NCBI GenBank assembly: GCA_001017865.1
Contig: LATQ01000478.1
Span: 1-5,860 of the forward strand
From: Rhodococcus sp. IITR03
GTDB lineage: Bacteria; Actinomycetota; Actinomycetes; Mycobacteriales; Mycobacteriaceae
DNA length: 5,860 nt
Direction of reading: 5' to 3'
In this document: one piece after another, positions 1 to 5,801 of the stretch
Layout of the letters: every line of letters begins with the position of its first letter
How positions within the stretch are numbered: the stretch's first letter is position 1
The notes under the pieces: model-generated
Databases searched by the model: none
What the model saw: only the letters and a program-made list of their open reading frames with translations
What the model was told of the DNA's origin: nothing
Position numbers and translations under genes: made by a program

Positions 1-5
1 CGATC

Positions 6-278
6 ATGGCGCACTGCCGCTGGCGTGGTCGCCGCGTCGCGATGCGCATCGCCCGGGAGACCGGACGCTGGCCGATCCGCACAATGACCGACTCCTGGGT
101 GTACCTGGTGGGGGAGGGACAGACCCTCGCCGACGACAGCGACGCATTGGGCAAGATGGTCCTCGAAAAGCACGTCGAACTCACCGACGAGACGCTGTTG
201 GCGTTCGCAGCAGCCGAGACCACCCATGAGGTGCGTCTGGCAATCGCCGCAGCGTACGGCACCGAAGAGGAGGAGTAG
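6..278 (+). CDS. small unknown acidic-tailed protein, possibly 5'-partial
   Basis: I do not recognise this protein. The frame is open from the left edge to a TAG at 276-278, so it may continue from outside the window. Possible ATG starts within it are at 6, 42 and 84. The stretch from 84 onward (M-T-D-S-W-V-Y) has the strongest coding character: high G/C at third positions, alternating acidic and hydrophobic residues suggesting amphipathic helices, and a Glu-rich C-terminus (EEEE). The part upstream of 84 is Arg/Trp-rich and less convincing. A 64-residue product from ATG 84 is therefore an alternative. Its stop codon directly abuts the next ATG, and its Glu codons supply the next gene's ribosome binding site, so the two genes are very likely translationally coupled and may act together. 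No transmembrane segment or signal peptide is visible. Confidence 0.6.
   Translation: MAHCRWRGRRVAMRIARETGRWPIRTMTDSWVYLVGEGQTLADDSDALGKMVLEKHVELTDETLLAFAAAETTHEVRLAIAAAYGTEEEE
268..273 (+). promoter_or_regulatory. Shine-Dalgarno site for the Tpg-like gene
   Basis: A perfect AGGAGG lies five bases before the ATG at 279. It is embedded in the Glu codons at the end of the upstream ORF. It fixes the start of the downstream gene and indicates translational coupling. Confidence 0.85.
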
Positions 279-1073
279 ATGGCGCTGCATCTACCGAAAC
301 CCCGATCGAAAGCCGTGCCGCAGAAAACCGTCGGCCTCGACGGCATGAAGGTCACCGTCGCCGCCGCAGCAGCCGCCGGTGTCGCCAAGGCACAAGAAAC
401 CAGCCGGGGCCTGACCGGGCTGACCTCGCGGGTCTCGGTCAAGCAGATCCGCACCGAGATCGGCAACGACGGACTGCGACAGGCCGCCATCGACGCCGGT
501 CGCACCCCACCATCGGACCGCACCCTGCGCCGTTGGGCGCAACAAGGACGCATCCCTCATGCCGAGGTCGCCGAGTTGGCCCAACGTCGCGCCGCCATCG
601 CGCGACTCGGGGGAGTGAACGAGGTGGCACGGAAGATCGGCCGCAGTCCCTCGTCGGTGCGCAAGTACATCTCCGGCAAGACCAACGAGTTGCGCAACGA
701 CGCACGGTCGAAGCTCAAGGACGTCAAGGCCAAGGATGTCATGGACAAGGCAGGTGTCCTCAACCCCGATGGCACCCCGAAGATCGCCACCATCCGCGTC
801 ACCGGCCGTGTGCACGTACGCAACGGCGACGAGGCCGGCTACGACTACCGCACCCGCACACTGGACTTCGGCAACTCCGACGTCCCCTTCAGCGCTGCAG
901 AATCACAAGCACTGGCCGCAGCGCTCGCCAACGACGACCAAGCCCGAGTCGTCGCCATCCTCGAACGTCACGCAACCATCGACTATCCCGAAAACAAGGG
1001 ATTCGACGTCTACAGCGACCAGTTCGGGTTTCACTTCGACGCCATCGACAAGATCGACGTCACCTGGCACTGA
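279..1073 (+). CDS. Tpg-like telomere terminal protein / HTH DNA-binding protein
   Basis: Intact 264-residue, high-GC3 reading frame with a strong ribosome binding site. Residues about 78-95 (S-D-R-T-L-R-R-W) form one possible helix-turn-helix. Residues about 110-133 (LGGVNEVARKIGRSPSSVRK) form a second, convincing one. Residues about 170-264 form a beta-rich C-terminal domain ending in aromatic/acidic strands (Q-F-G-F-H-F-D-A-I-D-K-I-D-V). Streptomyces Tpg, the protein bound to the 5' ends of linear replicons, has the same order as I recall it: an HTH after a short N-terminal region, a mid Arg/Lys-rich part, and a final strand-rich segment of the form (E-V-E-F-T-D-I-D-Y). Tpg is usually about 185 residues, so this would be a longer relative with an extra N-terminal Ala-rich stretch (residues 25-45). 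No Tap-like gene is visible beside it. Alternatives are a plasmid copy-control or partition regulator. The CDS is secure; the Tpg assignment is tentative, by remembered resemblance only. Confidence 0.6.
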   Translation: MALHLPKPRSKAVPQKTVGLDGMKVTVAAAAAAGVAKAQETSRGLTGLTSRVSVKQIRTEIGNDGLRQAAIDAGRTPPSDRTLRRWAQQGRIPHAEVAELAQRRAAIARLGGVNEVARKIGRSPSSVRKYISGKTNELRNDARSKLKDVKAKDVMDKAGVLNPDGTPKIATIRVTGRVHVRNGDEAGYDYRTRTLDFGNSDVPFSAAESQALAAALANDDQARVVAILERHATIDYPENKGFDVYSDQFGFHFDAIDKIDVTWH

Positions 1074-1084
1074 GACAACGGCAC

Positions 1085-1121
1085 CGAGGGCCGCTTCCGC
1101 CATGCGAGGGCGGCCCCCTCG
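1085..1121 (+). terminator. G/C hairpin after the Tpg-like gene
   Basis: Left arm CGAGGGCCGC (1085-1094) pairs with right arm GCGGCCCCCTCG (1110-1121), leaving two unpaired C's in the right arm and a 15-base loop. It begins 11 bases after the stop codon. No T-run follows, which is common for actinobacterial hairpin terminators but weakens the call. Confidence 0.55.
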
Positions 1122-1188
1122 AAGGTTCGGCGCGTGTCTTGAGGCTGGTCATTTGTGCAGTTGAAGAGGCGCAAATGCGGCCCGATGA

Positions 1189-1231
1189 ACGGTTCACCCC
1201 GTTGGGGAATACCCCGGTTGTGGGTGAACGT
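1189..1231 (+). promoter_or_regulatory. nested inverted repeat upstream of the cutinase gene
   Basis: The outer arms are ACGGTTCACCC (1189-1199) and GGGTGAACGT (1222-1231), complementary over ten pairs with one bulged G. Between them sits a second small repeat, GGGG-AATA-CCCC (1204-1215). The element ends 37 bases before the cutinase ATG, inside the leader or promoter region. It could be a dyad operator, an mRNA leader hairpin, or a terminator/attenuator. I see no convincing -35/-10 pair around it. Confidence 0.45.
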
Positions 1232-1258
1232 ATGCAGGCACATCCCCATTCGGCCATC

Positions 1259-1263
1259 AGAGG
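1259..1263 (+). promoter_or_regulatory. ribosome binding site deciding the cutinase start
   Basis: AGAGG lies five bases before the ATG at 1269. This start gives a protein that begins immediately with a basic n-region and signal peptide, so it is preferred over the in-frame ATG at 1155, which would add 38 residues with no secretory character. Confidence 0.65.
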
Positions 1264-1268
1264 TGCCC

Positions 1269-3253
1269 ATGCCTGTCAGACGTTGGAGGTCCCGCCGCAC
1301 TGTTGCGCTGGTTGCCACCGCGACCGTCGCAAGCGGGGGCGTGCTACTCACTGCGCCCGCGATCGCGCAGGCGGCTCCGACCCCTTGCGCGTCGACGTTC
1401 AACCTCTTGATTCCCGGTACCTGGGAGACCGACGAGAACGCTGACCCCAGTCAGCCGGTGGGCATGCTCGAGCCGGTTGCGGACGCCCTCGAGAACACCC
1501 ACGGCAGTGCCGTCGAGGTCTACACGTTGCCGTACATGGCCAGAGCCTTCGACAACGGTCATACCTACGCCGACAGCAAGGCCGACGCGGTGTCGAAGGC
1601 CACGCAGGTGCTCGCAGACGTCGCGAACTCGTGCCCCCGAACAAAGTTCACGATGATCGGCTACTCGCAGGGCGCGGACGCGGCCGGCGACATCGCCTCC
1701 GACATCGGCAACGGCAGAGGACCCATCGACGCCAGCCGTGTACTCGCAGTCGGTCTGTTGGCAGATCCTGGAGCAGGAACGAAAGGGTCAGCGACCGTGG
1801 GCCCGCGCCCGTCCGGGCAGGGCATCGCTGATCCTCGACTCCAGGGCATGGGGGCCCTGTCGGGCCGCGTCGCCTCGATCTGCGACCCGGGGGATTTGTA
1901 CTGCTCGATCGACAAGGGATCGAGCCCGCTGCTCGGCTCACTGGGATCGATCCTGAGCAAGAGCTCGAGCGTCTCCGATGTCTCCACTGCGGAGCCCGGG
2001 GGCAACACGCAGCTCGCCGCGGCTCTGACCTCCGACTTTTCTGATGCGGATCTGCCGACCTGGGTACCAAGGTGGCCACTCTCGGCAGCAGTTGACGGCA
2101 CCGACTGTCGGTATCGACCAGGTGGCCGATACCGCCCGATCCATCGCGAAGACCCTCGCTCCGCTGACCGATCTCCTCAATTCCGGTGCAGCGAACCCCG
2201 CAGCGAACGGTCAGCTCCTCACCGCGCCGGTCGGGACCGCCGAGCACAATGCTGGTGAAGTCCTCACCGCGCGGGGCAATCCGACCTCGAAAGTGCCTTC
2301 GATGTGGCCCTCGAGATCGCGGACGCTGCAAGCACCCTGGCGGGGATACCTCCGCCGGTCTCCCGTCCTCTGCGCCCGAGATTCAGGCGCTTGCCGAGAA
2401 TGCGAACCTGCTGACCGGTCAGGTCGCGCCGCTGGTGTCCACCCCTGTTGATGCGCTCGGTTCGGCACCAGTGTGCTGTCGGTGCTCAAACCGACCGTGG
2501 TGGTCAACCAGGTCCTGGGCGTCGCTACCGGCGTGACTTCCTTGGACCTGCCCGGCATTCTCGACAACCTGACCCTGCTGCCGCAGAAGGTCGCTGCGCT
2601 CGACGCGCACGGAGCCCACCAGATCGCGGGCGAGCTGAACAACCAGTTCTCGCCGTTGGTGACGATGGCGGCGGAGGTCGACATGCGGTGGGTCTCGCAG
2701 ATCCTTGCGGTCATCCCGGACCCATCCGGCGCGACACAGATCGCTGCGCTCGTCTCGTCGATCTTGTCGAACGTCGATGTGATCAGGCTGGCCAACATCG
2801 TTGGTCAGATTCAGGAGATCGCCTGGGCGGCTCTCGAAAAACTCTTCCGCCGCCGGGAATCGCGCCTGATCCAGTCGGTGCGGGAGCTGCGATGACCGGT
2901 CTGCTGCCGGTCGGGTTGGACCTGGCATCCGTTGCGGTTGACATGCTCTCGGGTAAGGCCACCAAGACCCCGCCGGAGCTGCTGGGCAAGCAGGCGAACG
3001 CGGTGTCGACGAGTATCACCACTCAGGCCGCGAACCTGGATCTTCCGCAGCTGTCGGACTCTGTGGTCATGCTCTCGCAATCTCAGGGTGCTCAGGATCT
3101 TGCCGCGCTGGTCAGTGAAGGCTCAGTGCTGCGAGTTTCTTCACCTCTGGCGCTCACACCAACTACAACACTCTCGTGGTCGACAACGCCGGGCGAAATG
3201 CCATCCAGTGGCTCTGCGACTGGCTCAATCTTCAGATCGGACGTGCCGTATGA
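1269..3253 (+). pseudogene. secreted cutinase-family serine esterase, frameshifted, with a large insertion
   Basis: The start codon is followed by a signal peptide: Arg-rich n-region, hydrophobic core to residue about 30, likely cleavage after A-Q-A at 35. Cutinase-fold marks follow: Cys40 and Cys122, the nucleophile motif G-Y-S-Q-G (Ser133, codon 1665), and C-D-P-G-D-L-Y-C (residues 205-212), matching the Asp loop of fungal cutinase with catalytic Asp209. The zero frame fails after about 2050. Homology-like text continues through seven one-base shifts near 2055, 2089, 2270, 2353, 2463, 2837 and 3128, ending in frame 2 at TGA 3251-3253 after S-G-A-H-T-N-Y-N, which supplies the catalytic His (codon 3155), and a C-terminal Trp/Cys helix. 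Rebuilt length is about 663 residues, against roughly 200-250 for an ordinary cutinase. The extra material is about 420 Ala/Leu/Val-rich residues between Asp and His. The product would be exported and would hydrolyse esters; its substrate is unknown. It is either a pseudogene or an intact gene with sequencing errors. Confidence 0.8.
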
Positions 3254-3507
3254 GTTCGCGTGCCCACAATCCGTCTGCCCGCTGGACCTGGTGCGCTACA
3301 TGCGCTCACCGGGGATATCTCACCCGCGGTGACGCGCGGGCGGTCCGGAGGCGTCACCGGGGGGAGAAGGGTATGGCGGTGTTCGCATGCCCTCACGTCG
3401 ATGGTCTCTTCCACGTCGGGCACCGCCCTGATGCGTTGAGCAACGGGGACATAGACCGTGACGTGCTGCGTACCCAAGCCGTGCAGGCTGCGGCGGCAGG
3501 ACGCTGA
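3250..3507 (+). CDS. small Cys/His-rich putative zinc-ribbon protein
   Basis: This is an 85-residue frame whose ATG (3250-3252) overlaps the cutinase TGA as ATGA. It contains C-A-T-C (Cys15, Cys18), then a basic segment (R-G-D-A-R-A-V-R-R-R-H), then F-A-C-P-H (Cys47, His49) and F-H-V-G-H-R-P (His55, His58). The CxxC plus C-x-H/HxxH pattern is what a small zinc-binding, nucleic-acid-contacting protein would show. I have an impression of similar unnamed small proteins on Rhodococcus and Gordonia plasmids but cannot name a family. It has no signal peptide or membrane segment. Its ribosome binding site is weak, consistent with coupling to the gene before it. It is followed after five bases by another small ORF, so the two probably share a transcript. 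The function is unknown. Confidence 0.65.
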   Translation: MSSRAHNPSARWTWCATCAHRGYLTRGDARAVRRRHRGEKGMAVFACPHVDGLFHVGHRPDALSNGDIDRDVLRTQAVQAAAAGR

Positions 3508-3512
3508 ACGCC

Positions 3513-3788
3513 ATGAACAAGTCTGCGGGCGTGGCTCGGGGTGCATTCGCTTTCGTCGAACTCGGTGAGGCGGTCGGCACGATTGTCAGCAGCAGCGCGC
3601 GCGAGGAATCAACGCAGCAGCAGCAGCAGCGGCGTGGGTGGGAGCATGAACTCGCGTCCGGTATCGACGACCTGATTGCAGGTCTGACTGCGGCCGACGA
3701 GCTCCCTCCTAAAGGTTTGCGGCTCGACGCACGATTGGCCGCGACGGCCGACGGCCGGATTGCGGTGCAGAGGGCACATTTTCAATAG
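3513..3788 (+). CDS. 91-residue unknown protein with a Gln run
   Basis: This frame starts with ATG five bases after the preceding stop; an AGGA at 3497-3500 is a distant ribosome binding site candidate. The N-terminal 30 residues are mildly hydrophobic (A-F-A-F-V-E-L-G-E-A-V-G). Next comes a stretch of five Gln encoded by five exact CAG codons (3615-3629). The C-terminal half (D-E-L-P-P-K-G-L-R-L-D-A-R-L-A) has good third-position G/C and looks coding. I do not recognise the family. It sits at the end of a short run of genes just before the replication region, a common place for small plasmid accessory proteins. It could also be a conserved but untranslated stretch, so I give moderate confidence only. 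Confidence 0.5.
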   Translation: MNKSAGVARGAFAFVELGEAVGTIVSSSAREESTQQQQQRRGWEHELASGIDDLIAGLTAADELPPKGLRLDARLAATADGRIAVQRAHFQ

Positions 3789-3964
3789 CGAGTTCCTCAC
3801 CAGGGGACATACCAGTTCCCTGCCCGGCATCAGTTGTTGCAGGTTGTTGTCTTCGCAACGAGTGGAGGTAAGGAACTTCGGAACCATAGACTTCCTGGGG
3901 ATACCTGATATGGCTCGGCGTGTCCTACCCGAACAACCGATCTTGGTGATGCACAGTACTCGGC
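3789..3964 (+). other. repeat-bearing intergenic stretch, candidate replication origin
   Basis: In pAL5000-type plasmids the origin lies just upstream of repA, and this stretch has that position. It contains an imperfect inverted repeat (GAGTTCCTCACC at 3790-3801 against GGTAAGGAACTT at 3867-3878, 10 of 12 pairs). Two GTTGTTG copies (3833-3839 and 3843-3849) are spaced exactly ten bases apart, and a GCAAC at 3855-3859 can pair with GTTGC. It also holds CAGGG/CCCTG arms at 3802-3806 and 3818-3822, and similar GGGGA-type motifs at 3804 and 3897. It is less G/C-rich than the flanking genes. RepB would be the expected binder. The origin role is inferred from position and repeats only. If repA starts at 3910, the 3' end of this stretch is coding. 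Confidence 0.4.
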
Positions 3965-4850
3965 ATGGAAACCGCGAAGGCGCTGCTTCTCAGCGACGAG
4001 CAGCGGGCAGTGAGGTGCTACTACCGCACTGTCCGTTCGCGACGAACCAACTCGAGCACGGCCAATATCGGATGAGCCGCGACGACGCGTTGACGATGCG
4101 GTATATCCAGCACTCCCCACACGCCCTGCTCGGATCGATCGTCGTCGACTGCGACCATCCCGACGCAGCGTTGCGGGCGTTCGAAAAGCCTTCGGATCAT
4201 CCGGCACCGAGCTGAGTATCCCAGTCACCGTCCGGACGCGCGCACCTGGCTGGTGGCTCGGCGACAACCGCGTCTGCCGCACCGATTCGGCTCGCCTGAT
4301 GCCTTTGCGCTTGGCGCACCGCATCGAGCGGGGCCTGTGCCTGTCGGTGGGTGGGGATTTCTCCTATGGTGGGCAGCTGACCAAGAATCCGATCCATCCC
4401 GACTGGGAAACCCTCTATGGACACGCCGATCCGTATGCCTTGCGGGACCTGACCACCATCCACACCCCGCGGCAGGCGCCGCGTCGACCGGACCGTTCGT
4501 CCGGGCTGGGTCGCAACGTCACCATGTTCGACACCGCCCGCAAGTGGGCCTATCCGCAGTGGTGGAGCCACCGCAACGACACTATCGATCAGTGGCTCCA
4601 GCTTGTGCTGCAACGCTGTCACGCCGTCAACACCGAGTTCACCGATCCGCTGCCCTTCGTCGAAGTCCGCGCCACCGCGTATTCCATCGGTAAATGGATC
4701 TGGCGTAACTTCGACGAGACCACCTTCCGCGCACGTCAGGCAGCACGAGGCAGTAAAGGCGGCAAGGTCATGACCGAGGTCAAGCGGGAAGCCAACCGCA
4801 AACGCGCTACCAAGTTCGATCTGGCCACGGCCTTGGAGTACGCGCTGTGA
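3965..4850 (+). pseudogene. repA: replication initiator RepA, pAL5000/pFAJ2600 type, disrupted
   Basis: RepA proteins of this family are about 300 residues and initiate theta replication of small actinobacterial plasmids. Frame 1 carries the N-terminal part (L-P-H-C-P-F-A-T-N-Q-L-E-H-G-Q-Y, then Y-I-Q-H-S-P-H-A-L-L and V-V-D-C-D-H-P-D-A-A). It stops at TGA 4213-4215, exactly where the family has Trp in P-A-P-S-W-V. Reading resumes (Q-S-P-S-G-R-A-H-L-A), then loses one base near 4250 and continues in frame 3 (W-W-L-G-D-N, L-T-K-N-P-I-H-P-D-W, G-L-G-R-N-V-T-M-F-D-T-A-R, W-I-W-R-N-F, A-R-Q-A-A-R-G-S-K-G-G) to TGA 4848-4850. The start is uncertain. ATG 3965 opens a more coding-like frame (M-E-T-A-K-A-L-L-L-S-D-E-Q) that would need another one-base loss near 4005. 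ATG 3910, with GGGGA upstream, stays in frame 1. As written, no full-length RepA can be made. Confidence 0.85.
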
Positions 4851-5113
4851 CCGGCGGAGCGAGGGCGAAACAACGCCGAGCGATCACCGCCAAGGAACTC
4901 GCGCAGCGGCTCGGCTCGTCCGAGCGCACCGCCCGGCGGCTGGTCGCCGAACCTCGGAAAGACTTCCTCGAGCGCGCCCAGGCACGCCGCATGCAGGTGG
5001 TCGAACTGCGTGCACAGGGGATGAAATACCGAGAGATCGCGGAACAGTTGGGGATCTCGACCGGCGCGGTCGGCAGGATTCTGCACGATGCCCGCAAGGG
5101 GGAGGGGGCGTAG
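4847..5113 (+). CDS. repB: replication protein RepB, double-HTH DNA-binding protein
   Basis: This is an intact 88-residue frame starting at GTG 4847, which overlaps the repA stop as GTGA. A GGAG at 4835-4838 lies eight bases upstream, so it is translationally coupled to repA. Two helix-turn-helix segments are visible: residues about 14-34 (T-A-K-E-L-A-Q-R-L-G-S-S-E-R-T-A-R-R-L) and about 59-80 (K-Y-R-E-I-A-E-Q-L-G-I-S-T-G-A-V-G-R-I-L), the latter like sigma-factor region 4. Small basic RepB proteins directly after RepA are a hallmark of pAL5000-like replicons, where RepB binds the origin and works with RepA. Length and composition are normal, with many Arg/Lys and no signal or membrane segment. 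Its intactness next to a broken repA is notable. Identification rests on position, size and HTH pattern. Confidence 0.88.
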   Translation: MTGGARAKQRRAITAKELAQRLGSSERTARRLVAEPRKDFLERAQARRMQVVELRAQGMKYREIAEQLGISTGAVGRILHDARKGEGA

Positions 5114-5120
5114 GAACACC

Positions 5121-5146
5121 GGCCGAGCATGGGTACCTGATCGGCC
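5121..5146 (+). terminator. inverted repeat after repB
   Basis: GGCCGA (5121-5126) and TCGGCC (5141-5146) are perfect six-base arms around a 14-base spacer, beginning seven bases after the repB stop. A short TTA follows the right arm. It could end the rep transcript or be a RepB-binding dyad. A second GGCCGAGCA copy occurs at 5177-5185, which the terminator reading does not explain. Confidence 0.4.
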
Positions 5147-5380
5147 TTATGGGTTCTGTAGCGGATGGAGCCGAGGGGCCGAGCAACCCTGTCCCACGTC
5201 TTCGCACCTCCGCTTCCCTCCCGGGCGACGAGGCTGCGGTCCCCGGTTGCCGGCACGCCGATCACGACTACGTCCGGGTGCGAACCGGAAGAAGCAGGTG
5301 TTCCATAGGAAGCGCAGGATTCGTATGGAGCATTAGTTCCCATATGGCAGTGTCATCGCCCGACGCTCGCGAATTGTTCT
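5147..5380. other. no recognisable gene
   Basis: The open frames here (for example 5149-5382, + strand) are short, with uneven codon use and no motif I recognise. The stretch holds a second GGCCGAGCA (5177-5185) and a TCCATA...TATGGA pair (5302-5307, 5324-5329). It is probably a spacer, part of the replication region, or the eroded 5' end of the recombinase gene that follows. Confidence 0.4.
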
Positions 5381-5740
5381 GAACTGCAACGTATCTACAT
5401 CGAACCGTTCAAGACGTGGCTGATCACCACACCCGCACCCTGCACCGACAACCGCTGAACGGGTCGGCATCGACAACGCGCTGATCAACCTGCACTGATT
5501 CTTCGACCGGATCACCGCCTGGAGCTACGCGTACGCGCCGGTCCGTCCCTGGCGTTCATCGGCGACCTGACCGATCGTCGACACACCATTGACCGATTCC
5601 TCGACGACGGCGCCGCTACCACACTGCTCCGTGTCGTCTGCGCTGATACCGCCCCGTTGCCGTGACTGATCGTGGAATGCTCGCACGCACCGGCGTTCGC
5701 CGCGGCGAACTGCTCGGGCTGATTACTGAGGCGGTGGGAC
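5381..5740 (+). pseudogene. decayed N-terminal part of a tyrosine recombinase/integrase
   Basis: Fragments in shifting frames line up with a phage/plasmid tyrosine recombinase. Near 5381-5420: E-L-Q-R-I-Y-I-E-P-F-K-T-W-L-I, the core-binding domain. Near 5457-5548: E-R-V-G-I-D-N-A-L-I-N-L-H, a TGA (5496-5498), then F-F-D-R-I-T-A-W-S-Y. Near 5549-5570: L-A-F-I-G-D-L. Near 5594-5682: R-F-L-D-D-G-A-A-T-T-L-L-R, then TGA (5663-5665), then L-I-V-E-C. Near 5684-5737: L-A-R-T-G-V-R-R-G-E-L-L-G-L, which is the catalytic-Arg motif. Homology ends shortly after; the downstream H-x-x-R and Tyr motifs are absent, so the gene is truncated as well as frameshifted, and the palindrome and next ORF follow at once. 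Such enzymes catalyse site-specific plasmid resolution or integration, and this copy cannot. The two TGAs are consistent with CGA-to-TGA transitions. The upstream limit is uncertain. Confidence 0.7.
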
Positions 5741-5757
5741 AGGCAGGTCTGCGCGGG

Positions 5758-5801
5758 TCGACACTCCTCATAGGTACCGTATTCGGTACCTGGACAGGTA
5801 C
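5758..5801 (+). promoter_or_regulatory. palindromic operator with possible promoter
   Basis: AGGTACC (5772-5778) and GGTACCT (5785-5791) are perfect seven-base arms around GTATTC. A third half-site, AGGTAC (5796-5801), abuts the ATG at 5802. A -35-like TCGACA (5758-5763) and a -10-like TATTCG (5780-5785), 16 bases apart, place the palindrome over the -10. This arrangement is typical of an autoregulated small operon such as a toxin-antitoxin module. The repeat is seen directly; the promoter and regulator are inferred. Confidence 0.55.

Noticed and set aside
1155..1268. In-frame ATG 1155 as the cutinase start, adding 38 residues
   Set aside because: The added residues have no secretory character and run through the inverted repeat. 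ATG 1269 has AGAGG at good spacing and begins a proper signal peptide.
533..1444. 303-residue + strand ORF overlapping the Tpg-like gene
   Set aside because: It is a shadow frame, very rich in Arg/Gln/His, overlapping a well-supported gene with a strong ribosome binding site.
1648..2331. Long minus-strand ORF opposite the cutinase gene
   Set aside because: Arg/Pro/Ser-rich composition typical of antisense frames in high-GC DNA, with no motif and no start signal.
2448..3332. A separate 294-residue + strand protein
   Set aside because: Its first half is Arg/Asp/Gly-rich out-of-frame text. Only the middle (about 2837-3128) carries the cutinase-gene reading, so it is a composite caused by frameshifts.
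3615..3629. Five CAG repeats as a microsatellite of functional interest
   Set aside because: The tract is short and in frame, encoding five Gln. It is probably ordinary low-complexity coding DNA.
4213..4215. TGA in repA as a recoded or selenocysteine codon
   Set aside because: The family residue here is Trp rather than Cys, there is no sign of recoding structure, and other breaks lie nearby. A TGG-to-TGA change is simpler.
5302..5329. TCCATA...TATGGA pair as an attachment site for the recombinase relic
   Set aside because: Six-base arms with a 16-base spacer can occur by chance, and no second copy is visible.
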